Program-made: the position numbers and the translations under genes
Part shown: one piece after another, positions 33,715-45,756 of the stretch
Layout of the letters: each line of letters begins with the position of its first letter
How positions within the stretch are numbered: the first letter of the stretch is position 1
Assembly (NCBI GenBank): GCA_027600665.1
Contig: JADGJL010000043.1
Span: 1-58,479, forward strand
Length of the DNA stretch: 58,479 nt
Direction of reading: 5' to 3'
Source of the DNA: Irineochytrium annulatum
Taxonomy: Eukaryota; Chytridiomycota; Chytridiomycetes; Chytridiales; Chytridiaceae
The notes under the pieces: generated by a model
Told to the model about the DNA's origin: nothing
Database searches by the model: none
Seen by the model: the letters and a program-made list of their open reading frames with translations, nothing else

Positions 33715-34437
33715 ATGGAGGCCTCTGAAGAGGTAGAGCTCCTGGAAAAGGCGGCCGCGTTCTCGACGGCAGTGGACGGCGTCGAGGAAGAGTTAAATCA
33801 AATGATGGAGAAAGCGCCGGACCTTATGCAGCCGCATCTTGGTTCTCTGGAGAGGGCGAAGCACTTGGTGTCCCTCGCGTACACCATCAACAGCTTGCTT
33901 TTCAGTACGTCTTGGTATTACTTGTCGCCTATATGGATGGCAAGATAAGCTTGACGGTCGCTATGTGTTTACTCAGCAGCTAGCTAAGTCGTCATCTTGT
34001 CTAGATTACCTCAGGACGGAGGGGTCGGTGAAAGGACACCCAGTCCGGCGAGAGTTGACGCGGATAAAGAAGTATATGGACAAGATAGAGTCGATCACAA
34101 ACCCTGATCAGAGTAGGAATTTTTTCGCTGGGGCCATGCAATTGACCTAGCTGTTTTACAGGAAAGATGAAGATTGATCAGGATGCAGCGAAGCGGTTTG
34201 TCAAGCACAGCATCAAGGTTCCTCCTTCAGGTTGGCAAAGTAAAAATTTTTGAATTAACAACAAGGTTAGGACCGGACATGGAGAAGGAAGCCGAAAACT
34301 TCTTGCAATCGCTCGCGCCTGAACCCGCGGCCGCGCCTGAGAAGGCAAACGGCGCCGTGAAGGGCAAGAAGCGGAAAGACAAAGACGAAGGGAAGAGCCC
34401 TTCGGTGGCAAAAAAGTCGAAACGCACACAGAATTAG
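33715..34437 (+). CDS. LRP1: Exosome cofactor C1D / Lrp1 (Rrp47)
   Basis: Four exons, 33715-33904, 34005-34112, 34162-34230 and 34271-34437, give 177 aa in phase 1 joins throughout. Sas10/C1D motifs: LGSLERAKHLVSLAYTINSL, NYLRTEG, HPVRRELTRIKKYMDKI, QRKMKIDQDAAKRFVKH. The C-terminus is a basic tail (KGKKRKDKDEG, KKSKRTQ) that fits nuclear and RNA binding. Lrp1 partners Rrp6 in the nuclear exosome for rRNA and snoRNA 3' processing. The third intron is only 40 nt. Confidence 0.88.
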
Positions 34438-34669
34438 AGCGACGCGTGCACACCGGATTGGAGATTTTTTACATCTCCGCATTACTGTCCTTTATTTATT
34501 TTCGATCCCACGTTTCTTCACATCCCGCTTTTGTAGTAGCTGTCGTACACAGCCGTTGCAGTATTTGACCCTCCCCGACTTTAGCCACAGTAGGAGCCAT
34601 CGCGTCAACAAGCATCCATTCCATCGTTCGGTGCTTCCCCCGTGCCGCAGTTGCTTATAGGGGGTTGTG

Positions 34670-34978
34670 TCAGGATTTCGTATCGAGGCTTAGGGAATCC
34701 ATTTGCGATATCGGCAGCATCGGGAGGGTCGGTGTGAGTGCCGGAGATTTCTTGACGGGGCCGAAGCCGGGTGAATACGAGCCGGCCGAGCGGCGATGAG
34801 GAAGGGGAAGGGTGGGTTGTTGCTGGGAGGCGACCGTAGCCTCCATCGAGATTGAAGCCCAAATGGTCGTCGTTACGGCGGGATCGCTCATTGTGGTTGA
34901 AGATGCAGTGGCTGCTGACGTTGATGCGGTCACTACGGTGGTGGACGCAGATGCTGTTGATGGCGCTGTGCTTGTCAT
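34670..34978 (-). CDS. Hypothetical Ser/Thr/Ala-rich protein
   Basis: An uninterrupted 102-codon frame starting MTSTAPSTASASTTVV, first Ser/Thr/Ala-rich and then Pro-rich (PTLPLPHRRSAGSYSPGFG). No family recognised. It sits 79 bp from the divergent CLEC16A start, a spacing typical of real pairs in this window, but low-complexity frames of this size can arise by chance. Confidence 0.35.
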   Translation of the reverse strand: MTSTAPSTASASTTVVTASTSAATASSTTMSDPAVTTTIWASISMEATVASQQQPTLPLPHRRSAGSYSPGFGPVKKSPALTPTLPMLPISQMDSLSLDTKS

Positions 34979-35057
34979 CTTTTTGACGTCAGCATCCCAC
35001 TGTTACCACCCAGCCACCCGGCTTGCTTAGAGCGTAATACCACCAGGATCGTTCGTT

Positions 35058-37611
35058 ATGGACTGGATATTATCGTCTCCTCGGGAAGCTTTCACGACCC
35101 AGGGTTTAACAGTTCTGCTGAAGCGGCTGCACGGATGCCTGGTTGAAGTCACGCGAAATGATGCCCGGACAGTGGCCGTGAAGACTTCGGAGGCTGCGAA
35201 GATGCTCACGACCGTCGGCGAGGCCCTTGTGTGGTGCGATAAGCAGAAACGCGCAGATTTCTTCGAGTTATTCTTTGAGTCGAAAGAGCATGTTATGATG
35301 CTGGACGCTTTTCCGAAGAAGAACGAGGAAGTCTCGATTGCGATACTGCGGTTATTCAACGTCCTGATGGAGAATGTTCAACAGCACGATGTTTTGTACT
35401 ATCTGTTCTCGAACAATTACATAAATCTTGTCATAAAGTGGTCATATGACTTCAGCAGTGAGGAAGTGCTCAGCTACTATATCACGTTGTTGAAGAACTT
35501 ATCTATAAAGCTGAATGCAAAGACCATAAACCTGCTGTTTAACGATGTATTTGCTTTGGTTTGAATCATGGTCTGATGTTCTGCGCTTGCAGGACGAATT
35601 CCCGCTCTTCTCTGAAGCCGTAAAGTACTACGATCACGAGAATTCGATGATCAGAACTGGTGCCCGGACTGTCACTTTGAACGTGCTTAGGGTGAACAAT
35701 CAACAAATGACGACCTATGTCGTTAAGAAGCGACACTACTTTGCACACATCGTGGGGCTATTGGATCAGAAATTTACGGCATGTTCAACGGATTTGGAGA
35801 AAAGTCACGAAACCTCAGCTCTGGATGAAATGATCGACGAGCTTCTGTACATTCAGGACATCTTCCATTTAGGATTCATAGCGTTAAATCGATCATTGGC
35901 GGAAACCATCATTCGCTCCTTCATCGTGCCGACCCTCATATCCGCTGTTCACGCCGGTGGTTGTGAAAGAGTAAGCATTCCGGATCGGAATTTCTAATTT
36001 AATAAAGTCACTAGCACTCTTCCTCCTGTCTCAAGTCATGCTCCTGCTGAGTTACGGCCCGCTGGTCAATATGGTTGTCGATCTTGTCGTCGGCATCTTG
36101 GTCGAAAGCGCCAACTGGGATTATGCCATGATGCCTGTTGAAGTGCAATCGCGAAGTGGCGCGGTGCGAGCGGGGTCTGGTGGATTGTTCGATGCGCCGG
36201 ACGTCACTCCTCCACGCAAGTCAACGGGTAGTCTTGCGGACATGGGCCCGCGGAAGTCTATCGGCGGCCTTTCGCAGCCGGATGAGACCAAGCCCGCGAA
36301 CGAGACAAGGGTTGCCGTTCTTGGCATATTGGAGACTCGTGATTCCGAAATCGATGTCACGCTGACCCTGGCTTTATTGCTATCCATTCTTCGCTCTAAA
36401 CAAGTCACGTCGGACACCCTGCAACGCGCAAACCTGTACCCGAGGCGTTCGGCAAAGAGTAAGCTGCTGATGGAGGCCCTCATGTCCGGCGATACTGACT
36501 CCGGGACATCCGCGGGCGAGCAGCTGGGTTACGACGCGCGGCTGGTATCATGTCTCATCGGCATCATCGGGTCCGAAAACGCGTCGACGTTGCGGTGGAT
36601 AACTGTCGAGATGGCGGCGAGGTGCCTTATCACCATGACGGCGACCGGCGGCGTCAAGCTGGCAGGCCTCTCGTCACCGCAGATGGAGAGCTTGTTGACC
36701 ATTCGCGCGAAATGGGCCCAAGTGCTCATGGACGACATCGAAAGCGATTCCGAGCTGGTGTACAAACTGCTAAATCATGAATCCAAATACCTGTTAGCGT
36801 CAAGCTTGAACATTGATAAGGTGTTGCAAGATCAACGGCTGCTCTTGCCACCTCCATTGGCGGCGGTGCCGGCCAGCGATATTCGGATTAGATATACATC
36901 TCGGTCCGTCCGGATGGTGTTGACAATTTTGGAATGCATAAAGGAGCTCGGTATTAACGTCGAAACTATACCCGCGGACCTGATATACCCTCCAATTGGA
37001 ACACTCGTGCCACTCAGTCTGTATACCATTTCTATCTAGTCACTTAGGCTGACCGCTGTCAGACGCAAGAAGCATCACGCCATGCATGGCACAGCTCGAC
37101 GTGAAGACGGCCCCCATCAACGGATACTTCATCTTCGATCCAGATTGCTTCATCTTGGTTTGTAATGTTCAGGTCATCTTCTCTTCGTCTTTAACAGTGA
37201 CTCTAGGTCGAGGCCGACCGCGTGGTCCTGGGCAAGGGCAGGATTAGGGATTGCAGATCAATTTGCGATGTAGAGGTACGTTACGCCTTCGACTTTTGGC
37301 CATTAAAGATTCGAAAGGCATTCAAACGCGGCGACACGTTTACAGTTGACGTAGAATCACTGCCGTTAGAGTTTGCGAGCGATTCGGAACGGTTAGCGAG
37401 TTCGCTCGCTGCCGTCGGGGGATCGACGGCATCGTGCAGCTATCACGTCGCGTCTATCGGACACCCCTGGAAAGCGCGTTTAGTTTTCACAGGCGGGATG
37501 GCGTCCAGAGATCATGCTTTGAGTCATTTAGAGGCACGGCGAACGAAGGCAATGGCGGATCGCCGTTCGAGGTTACTGGATTGGCTGCGTAACAGCGTCA
37601 AGCCGAGTTAA
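35058..37611 (+). CDS. CLEC16A: CLEC16A/Ema homologue (FPL-domain protein)
   Basis: About five to six exons. The N-terminal FPL region matches CLEC16A: VLYYLFSNNYINLVIKW, FSSEEVLSYYITLLKNLSIK, DEFPLFSEAVKYYDHE and RTGARTVTLNVLRV. The middle has SLALFLLSQVMLLLSYGPLV and a disordered insert, then a helical region. The C-terminal part matches PINGYFIFDPDCFILVEADR and HLEARRTKAMADRRSRLLDWL. CLEC16A acts in endolysosomal traffic and mitophagy. The intron after GGCER is only 37 nt. The border near 37030-37070 and a possible extra intron near 37270 are uncertain. Confidence 0.82.
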
Positions 37612-38047
37612 CTTCGCTAGCGAGCGAAAGGGACGAGGGACTGCTGGAGGAAGGGTGTATGGGTGTCACAACCCGCATTTGCAAGGCACAACCGTCAACA
37701 TAACTTCACCCTGAACCGAAGAAATGGGCCTTACCGATTCCTCGCCATCGAAGTGTTCCTGCTACGCAGCGCACCTTCTTTACAAGGACTTGTATTCTTA
37801 TGAGATATCTATTTGAATATACAACGCATTTGCTGCCATAATTTACGACCTTCGACGGACACTTGCTCTTTTCCAAACAACGTTGCCTTCAATTCGTGGC
37901 TGATCAACAAACGACAGGTGGTCAATTTCTTCAACGTTCCACTCCGTTCTTTCTCATCCGAAGCCGCGCGTGCTCCACGCGTAATTATTGCCCATCCGAA
38001 CATTTATCCTCGTTTTGCTCGTTCGGCACCATTGACCGTTGAGCACG
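37612..38047. other. Spacer between CLEC16A and the PPPDE-PUL gene
   Basis: No gene seen. An open frame continues upstream of the ATG at 38048 in a different phase and through the first intron of the next gene; it begins at a non-ATG codon and is judged fortuitous. Confidence 0.4.
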
Positions 38048-39583
38048 ATGACCACCGTGCACCTTTACGTTTACGATCTCTCACAGGGAATGGCACGCCT
38101 TCTCAGCCAACAGGTTCGTCCGTTCGGGGCGGGGCGTTTTTCCGCATCTCGCTCACGGAATGCATTAAACAGCTCACGGGCCGTGTGTTCGAAGGAATCT
38201 GGCATACTAGCATTGTCGCTTTCGGCAAAGAAATCCACTTTGGTGAAGGAATTAAGATCGATGAAATCGGGCGAACGCAGCATGGCCAGCCAGTCCGTGT
38301 GATAGATATGGGTGTAACGGAGATCCCTCGTGAAATGTTTTTCGAGTATCTGGACGAAGTACGGCCTCTATGGACGGCGGACAAGTACCATTTGTTCAAT
38401 AACAACTGCAACACGTTCACGCGACAAGTGTGTCAGTTCCTCGTTGGAAAGGAGATTCCCAGTGAGATCGCCGATTTGCCGCAAGAGTTTCTATCGACGC
38501 CGTTTGGGCAGCAGCTGGCACCCGTTATCGAGCAAATGTTCAACCCGAGTAGGATCAGCGCGGAGCATGCTCCTGATTTCAATGCATCTCCGCTAATGCA
38601 AGCAATGAACTCGGTTGCACCCGTTTCGGCACAAGCTCGGCATCCAGCGCCAATGGCTGCGATACCGGCGCTCTCGTTCCCGCTCGATCCGGCCTTATAC
38701 ACGGGCTCGAGCAACGTGGATTTGATTTTCGGGAAGCTGAAAGAGGCTATTGCTCGTAACAACATTCATATCAATTTGGCAAAAGTGGATGCCATTGCGG
38801 AAGAGCTCAGGCGCAAAACAGGAGATGACCTCAACTTGCCCGCTGGATGGAACGAGACCGTTGGTGCCTTGCTTGACCTGCCGATCGTGGACTGTCTTCC
38901 GCTTTTAGACATTTTGCGAATCCTGGTGTTGGATCGGAAGGTGTCGAAATATTATATCGAGTCGTCGGCCGGGGAGCCGCTGATGAGACTGATATACCGA
39001 CTGGCATGCGACGACTTCAAATCTTCACCGAAGGGAGTCCGCCTGATGATGTGTCGACTTACCGCCAACCTTTTCGCTTTTGATAATTCCGCCGCCACGT
39101 ATCTGTCTTCCTCACACTCACTGAAAGACGACACTCACACAACTTACCGGTCCATCGTCACAGCCGCTGCGATCGAGTGCCTGTTTGACGTGGATCAAGC
39201 CGTGTCGACATGCGGCGCTTCGTTGATGTTTAATATATGCGCGCGCGGCCTGCGAAATCTGCCCAGTGGCACGGACGCGCTCTTGGATGAGTGGGCCTTG
39301 GAAGTTGTTGCTGCCATTGTACGAGGATTGGAGGTGCATCAAGTTGAGGACATACGTAAGTGGCCTCTTTTTCAGACGCTACGTCTTACTTCTTATATCA
39401 GAGCTTCGCCTTCTCTCGGCATTGCGGATACTTTTGCATGGCGGAAATAATCACTACAAGTCGCTTGTCTCCGATCTCGGCAGCGACGTTTTGCAAAGTG
39501 TGCAAGCCACACCGGGGTGGCCGAACAAGGACAAAATTGACGGACTTACCAACGAGATACTTTCATTGATAATAAAGCAATAA
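38048..39583 (+). CDS. PPPDE (DeSI-type) cysteine peptidase with PUL domain
   Basis: Three exons, 38048-38113, 38173-39355 and 39402-39583; 476 aa. The PPPDE fold starts VHLYVYDLSQGMARLLS. The catalytic His lies in GIWHTSIV and the Cys in FNNNCNTFTRQ; YFGEGI-type FGEGIKI and PSEIADLP also fit. After a linker (FNPSRISAEHAP) the second half is a helical PUL domain (about residues 245-476) as in PLAA/Lub1, which binds Cdc48/p97. Animal relatives (DESI1/2) remove SUMO or act on ubiquitin. The PPPDE-PUL fusion is typical of fungi. It probably links desumoylation or deubiquitination with Cdc48. Confidence 0.88.
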
Positions 39584-39665
39584 AGCATCATGTGATAGGC
39601 TTCGTCGTTAGATGCGAACAGGATGTCCTCTTGTATAATAGTTATCTCCCTCGCCGTTTATTTCT

Positions 39666-42069
39666 CTACAACTTCGCCGCCTCTGTTTTGTTCGACTTTT
39701 TAGAGTTGATCGCTTTGTACATCTCAGCGATCTCGTCCCTAAACTTATCTTGCACCGCATTCCGTTTAGCCTTTAAAGTGGGTGTCAACAACCCGTTCTC
39801 GACAGACATCGGCTCGGCGGTAAGGTGGAGACCCCGTGCAATTTCAAATCCGGCAAGCTTTCGTTGCTTCCCCAGCTTTTGCAGGTCTTCAAGAAGAGAG
39901 GCTGTAAAAGCCTTATTGCTGGCGAGTTTATGGAGCGGCGGGGGTATTTCCTCGCCGGCAAGGACTGCGGCTGGCACGACCGTGTCGGCGGGTAATAGAC
40001 CCATCTTGATACCTCTCTTGACGGAAGGCTCTGGCTCTAAAACAACAATAGCCACAACCTCGGCTTGCAACGACTCGCCGTGAATCTAGTTACGTAACGT
40101 AAGTAATAAAGAGCGCCACTGACCGGGAAGTGACATGAAAAGAATACTCACAAAAATTTGGTGGACGCACTCGTGCTGACCGAGAATATTCTCGATCTTT
40201 TCAGGGGCGAGATACTCGCCCTGCGCGAGCTTAAACATGCTCTTCTTCCGGTCAATGATAACCGTGCGGTTATACTTATCGATCTTCCCGACGTCGCCAG
40301 TCCTAAACCAGCCTTCCTCATCGACCTATTGCATGTCAGGGACATCCTCAGCGACTTCAGGCGCTGACCGTTTCTTTTGTCTTAGCTTCATCCTTGAGAT
40401 ATCCCCGAAATATAGATGGCCCTCGGAGACAAATTTCCCCTCGCGGCTCCGGCTTGTCCGTTGATAAATATCCCATCTCTGGGATGTCGACCAGCTTCAC
40501 CTCGCAACAAGGTAGCACAGACCCAATTGTCCCCGCGGCAGTATGGTCCCCTAGCCAGGTCATTGTCGACCCCGCCGTAGACTCGGTCGATCCGTACCCT
40601 TCCAATAAATCACACGAGAAGGCGGCCTTCAGCAACGCGATCACGTTCGCAGAAATCGGCGCCGACCCCGAGACGATAAAGCGGACGCGACCGCCCAAAA
40701 GCGCTTTAATTTTGCTGAACACCAACGCGTCCCAGAACGTGTTGGTGAGTCCCCCGGCCTTCTGCGCCTTCAACTTCGCAGCAAGGCCACGATTAAACAG
40801 CGCCGCCGTGAGCGCGCTGCCCGAGTCCACGGTCTTTGCGAGAATGGCGGCGTGGACGCGGTTGAGTAGCCTGGGCACCGAAATGAAGATCGTCGGCCGG
40901 AGGATGTTGATGTCCTCGAAGAGAAGAGACGTCTCACCTCGGAAGTAGCCGATCTGGCACCCTCCGTAGAGGAAGGTCGCGGTCGCAGCTCGCTCGAAGA
41001 CGTGAGCATAGGGCAGGTACGATATGTGGACATCCTCCGGCCCAGCAAACACGCCGATCGATCGCAAACCAGCAGCGACGGACACGAAGTTACGGTGCGT
41101 GAGGATAGCACCTTTAGGATTTCCGGTGGTGCCGCTGGTATAGCTGCAGTACTATTAGAACAAAGACAAAAATGCCAACAAAACTTTAGGCTTACCAATA
41201 GGTAGCGATGCTTTGAGGGGTTGGCGGGCGAGGTGCGATTGTATCAGCGGCTCCGGCCTCTTGAACCTCATCTAAAGTAACAAGCCGCACGCCGGCGTCA
41301 TCCGCAAGCTGCTTTGAAGCCTCCAAGTCGTCGATGACATCCATTGAGATAACCGCTTTTAACTTCGGACACGCTGGCACAACACTTTTCACAACCGAGT
41401 GGACTTTGTCACCGCTGCAGGCGATCATCCTCATCTCAGAGTGATTCACCACCTGCGGGAAACTTCAATACACTTCCAACATGAATCACATACGTAGATA
41501 ACGGCAGCTGGGCCGTAAGTATCGAAGAGCGCAACCGTAATCAAGTTTTGGGAAACATTCGCCAGATCCACCAGCATCCAGTCCGCCCTGTTGACGGAGT
41601 AGATTCCAACACCTAAGGCAATAAGTATCTGCCATTTTCGGCGATAGCGACAGAATAAGGGGGAATTCTCACCCCACTGCGGTGCGTCATCAAAGCCAAG
41701 TTCGGTATTCAATTTCCGAAGTCCCGACCCGATTTCCAGTCGGCGCTGGGCGACGGCTCCATACGATTCGAAGACGAAGGAACCCCATTTGTCGCCGCTT
41801 TTCTCTCGGTGGCCAAGGAAATTCTTTTATACGGGTTAGGCGACAGTGAATGGCCGCAAACGCGGATCCATACAAACCCCTCTACCCTTCGTCGCCGCGA
41901 CGCCGTGCTCGAAGATCTCATAAAGCGTGGTGGCCCCAGGCAGCGTGTCCGCCAGATGGTCGGGCAGGATCGCATTACGGTATATGGCAGAGCACCCGTC
42001 GGTCTTAGCCGAGACGGGCTTCATCTGCCGCTTGAAGTGGCGCTTCAGGACTGCATTGTCGAAGCTCAT
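39666..42069 (-). CDS. Long-chain fatty acid acyl-CoA synthetase
   Basis: About seven or more exons. Start [20 protein letters not shown] at 42069. ANL-superfamily motifs are present: [18 protein letters not shown] (ATP binding), [33 protein letters not shown], and, read through the 40.1-40.35 kb exon, a TGDVGK and [19 protein letters not shown] block. The exon [16 protein letters not shown] matches the N-terminal part of fungal Faa1/Faa4. The enzyme activates long-chain fatty acids to acyl-CoA for lipid synthesis and degradation. The end [10 protein letters not shown] has no clear peroxisomal signal. Convergent with the PPPDE-PUL gene, 82 bp apart. Confidence 0.9.
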
Positions 42070-42293
42070 GTTCGCGAGATCTGCCTAATGCAAACGCGTA
42101 GCGCTTGATTTGCGTTTTTGAGGCCCAGGTTGAAGGGGCGCGTTTTGGACCAACTCCGGCTGCCCCACTGACGTGATACGACAATATCCTTCTCTACATG
42201 ACAAAGGGTAACGATGACTATTCTACTGTATGCGGACTTGCAAGGGACACCAAAAAAGCGCGAAATATATAATGACCTGCAAAGCGCTGTGGC

Positions 42294-44169
42294 CTATCCG
42301 CCCTCTGGCAAGTGGCCCAGATACGTTCTTCGCTGCTTTTCTTCAATCACGTAGCTTTGTTGTAGCTCCAGTGCGGACTTAAGCGCATGATCTATCCGCC
42401 CAACCTTGGCCGAAAGCTCCGTCTCCTGCGCACCTAGCTGTTCCAACTTCCGAAGGCCGCCTGCAACGGACTTGATCTGGAAGGCACGCGTCAGCTAAAA
42501 GAGATGCAGCTTGTACTAACCTCGTCGATTGTATTCGGGTGTTCAGTGAGGAGCGGATGAACTCTCGCTTGCGCGGCAATGAGCACTTCGCGAAGATCTC
42601 CTAATTGTATTGTCAGCCAGGAGATCGCGGAAGGCGCGTCTCGAACCTGTATCTGGCACCGCGCACCCCACAAGCCCCATTCTGAGAGTAGGAGTCCTAA
42701 CATTATTTACGAGCGCTGCGAAGTTCGCCTTGAATGTCCTGACGTCCGGCTCTATCGAGTCAAGAAACGAGGCCTGGGTAATGAAATCACGTTTTAGTGA
42801 CAACTCAAGTATCGTATCACCAGGAAAAACTCACCATCCGATTTAGCTCCTCTATTTGTCGCTCATAGATCCCCTTCGATTTCTGATTTGTTTTTATCTC
42901 AACCACTGACCGCTTCTCTTGTCGCAGATACTTTGACAGCGTATAAATCTCACTCTGCAATAGCCAGGGAAGGAAATAGCCCTAAGAAAAAGCGCCTTTT
43001 TTGGAGAATAGAGGCAAACGTACGTTAGCTCGTCGAGTCTCAGCCTCAAACGCGCTCGCGGCCCTTGCTTCGAGATAGTTCCATTGAAGTAACGCCAAGT
43101 ACTCCTTCGTCGTGTCCTCCGTTGCCGGCCTCGCGTTCCGGAGTGGTGCTGCCTCAGCCCGCTTCGCCCCCGCCCCCGCAGTTCCGGCGGACTCAGCCTG
43201 TGTTGGCGCCGGAGATTCTTTCTGCAGCGGTTCTTGGCGCGTAACTGGCTTCTCTTCGGAAATAGGTGTCCGTGGGCGTAGATCCTCTACGGCCGGCTCC
43301 GCGGGTATCACGTCTACGGGTGGTGGTGGTGGCGCCTCTACCGCCAGCGCTGGTGCCGGTCCTTTCTCCACCAGCGACGGTGCCGACACCTTCTCCGCTG
43401 GCGGTGGTGCTGACCTCTTCTCTGCCGGCGGTATAGCCCTTGCGCTGGTTTCCCGAGGCGGAACAGGAGCCTTAGCTGGTGGAGTTGCCTTCCGTACCGG
43501 TGCAACCCTCGCCTGCGCGGCGACGGAGGCCACAGGCCCTCGCGCCCTCCCCTCGTCCCTCCCAACGACCTTCCTCCCGTCCGCAGAGGCTGGGTGCTGC
43601 TTTGTCCGCTCCGCCGCCACCCTCACTCTCGCACTACCAGCTTGCATGCGCTCCCTGTGTGCCGTGACCGCACCGCCCGACCCTGCCGCTCTGGTCGGCG
43701 CCGACGCCGGCGTCTTTAGCTCGGATCTCACAGGCTTCTTGCCTCCCTTCCTCGCCGCCAGTCGATCCTCCATCGCCTCGGCGTCAGGTTCGGGCTTCCG
43801 CACGGCCGTCGTCGCGGCCGCCATATACCTCGAAGCCACGTGCCGCACGGCCTTCCGCTTCTTGGCGGCAGTCGGCGCTGCAGATCCGGCGTCGGTCCCA
43901 TTCTCGTCCTCTTTGTCCCCAGGTGACGACAGTCCTCCGGCCTCGGCACGCACATGTCGGCCGGCGGGGCTGCATTCCGGCGTGACGTCCTGAACCGCGG
44001 CGGAGGTCGCAGTGGGCTCGACGGCCGGCGACGGGGCGCCAGCTGACAGCGGTGTCTGCTTCCCTGCAATCCGCGGGTTGCTCCGGGGTAAGGATCGATT
44101 CGCCTGCGAGAGGATGGCGCTCGTGAGGTCCCTCGATAATGGCGCGCAGGATGGTGGGGTACCGAACAT
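42294..44169 (-). CDS. HAUS8-like augmin complex subunit (probable)
   Basis: Five exons. The first, long exon is disordered, Ala/Pro/Lys-rich and contains KKRKAVRHVASRYMAAA, resembling the conserved VxSRYxQ element of HAUS8/Hice1. A repetitive Pro/Ala/Glu segment (PPAEKRSAPPPAEKVSAP) follows. The last exons form coiled coil: EYLALLQWNYLEARAA, GIYERQIEELNRM, ASFLDSIEPDVRTFKANF, GDLREVLIAAQARVHPLL and the end QSYVIEEKQRRTYLGHL. Order and spacing fit HAUS8, which binds microtubules and recruits gamma-tubulin for branching nucleation. Assignment by eye, moderate. The first ATG of the frame is 44169; the start is 33 bp from the divergent NSE4 start. Confidence 0.6.
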
Positions 44170-44202
44170 TTGTGTCCAGCACGATTCAACTTCCTGAAGC
44201 GG

Positions 44203-45430
44203 ATGCCCAAGGAACGGCCGGCCAAGGCGACCTCGGATGAGACCAGGGAGATTAGGCGAGAGTACAGGAACCTCCACGCAGAGGTCGAAGGTGGGCCGGC
44301 CCTACCGATGTGCCTCGGACGAGCGCCGAAGTAAATTCGCTCGACAGCGAAGAAGCACGAATGGATTAACCCAAGCTCCAACGCCCTCGACGAGGCCGTC
44401 ACGAAGTCAAACTCGTTGTTTATGAATGGTGCGTATCGGGCCGGTGTTTAGCATTGACTCCGCCCGACGGTCTCTCACACTTCGACAGTGCGATCCACGC
44501 AGGAGGCGAGCTTGGACTCAAAGTTTCTCATTGCTGCTGCCGACATTGGTGTTCAGAAGGCGGCCCGATTGAAGCTCAGCGGCAACATCATCGAGGTCGA
44601 AGACTTTATCAATAAGGCTGTAATCAGGATGGGTGGCCAGCGAGGCGGCGGACGGCGAAATGACGACGACGACGGTCGTGGGCGCCTTGATTGGCATGCT
44701 TTGGGTGAGGTCGCCTCTAGGTGGCTCAAAAGAGCACCAACAGTGGACTTCATGTAAGAACCTGCTTTCAGACACTTCTGACCGTATGCAGGCTGGGTCC
44801 GCTTGCAGTCGAGCCGAAAGTTCGGAAAGAGAAAAAAGCGTCCACTCGGCTTGTTAAGGACAAGAAGAACCTCACAAAACCTCAAGAGGTAAGAATGTGA
44901 AGCGCACAGAATGTTAAGTCATGCTTGCTGCAGCTGAAAGAATCGGACATCGAGAAGAAGACGAACGAAACATCGAAGATCATCAAGAACATCAAGAACC
45001 TTATCGAAGTTACAGGAAGGGTCTCGCTGTTCGAGTTTATCATGAACCCGGAATCTTTTGGACAGAGTGTGGAGAATCTGTTCTACGTCGCCTTTCTGGT
45101 GAAGGACGGGATTGTCGCCGTCGAAATGGATGACGACAACCCTGGGGTTCCATATATATGTACGCGTTTTTTTCGTCATTCACCTTCTCATTGCGTGTAC
45201 TTCAGCTCCTGTTTCTGCCGAGGGTGACGAGGAATCGGGCGAAGTGAAGAAGAGGCAACTTGTTGTCGGATTAACTCATCAGGATTGGAAGGTAGGGCCG
45301 GAGTAAAGCGATGTCATGTCAATCTTTGGTGCAGGATGTCATTGAAGTGTACGGTATCACGTCGTCGACAATTCCAACTCGAAGCGAACCGAGAACGGAG
45401 AAGGGCGGCAATTACAAGTGGCAAGGGTGA
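44203..45430 (+). CDS. NSE4: SMC5/6 complex non-SMC subunit Nse4 (kleisin)
   Basis: About seven exons; the first three are 44203-44290, 44348-44428 and one from about 44488. N-terminal kleisin helix: ETREIRREYRNLHAEVE, then NALDEAVTKSNSLFMNVRST and DSKFLIAAADIGVQKAARL. The C-terminal winged helix is clear: RVSLFEFIMNPESFGQSVEN, LFYVAFLVKDGIVAV. The last exon ends SEPRTEKGGNYKWQG. Nse4 bridges Smc5 and Smc6 heads and is needed for DNA repair and replication. Nse4 proteins are usually 300-400 aa, which fits. Exon borders in the middle are approximate. Confidence 0.88.
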
Positions 45431-45685
45431 ACGTGCAAGGAAGCAAGAAGTTGTTGGGCTGTATTGACGTCTATATTTACTCAACTTACGCTTTTTTCTG
45501 TGTTTAATATACTCTTCACACTAATGTGCCGAACTAAAGCTTTGTGAAAATGACTTCATCGGCTTGGCGGGCAGACAAGGGCTTTTTGACGGCTTGGGCA
45601 TTGGCGGTTCTCGCCCATCATAACATGATGTTCCCCTTCCCGTCGGTAACGCGCAGACGGGACGATGGCCCTGGCGGCCGTGGAC

Positions 45686-45692
45686 TATAAAG
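45686..45692 (+). promoter_or_regulatory. TATA box of the LPMO-like gene
   Basis: TATAAAG 71 bp before the ATG at 45757. It adds to the TATA boxes of the two other secreted-protein genes at 2837 and 3520. Confidence 0.5.
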
Positions 45693-45756
45693 GGCAATGA
45701 ATGGGCCGGAGTTGATCTCCTTCCGACCTTTCTCGTTCCGCTCGACTCCCCGCACG

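Noticed and set aside
37813..38047. Upstream extension of the PPPDE-PUL frame
   Set aside because: Begins at a non-ATG codon and is out of phase with the ATG exon; the short exon MTTVHLYVYDLS gives the proper PPPDE start.
43112..43993. A 293-codon plus-strand frame opposite the HAUS8-like gene
   Set aside because: It mirrors the GC-rich, repetitive disordered exon of the minus-strand gene and has Ser/Ala/Gly-only content; the minus-strand reading has motifs and splices into coiled coil.
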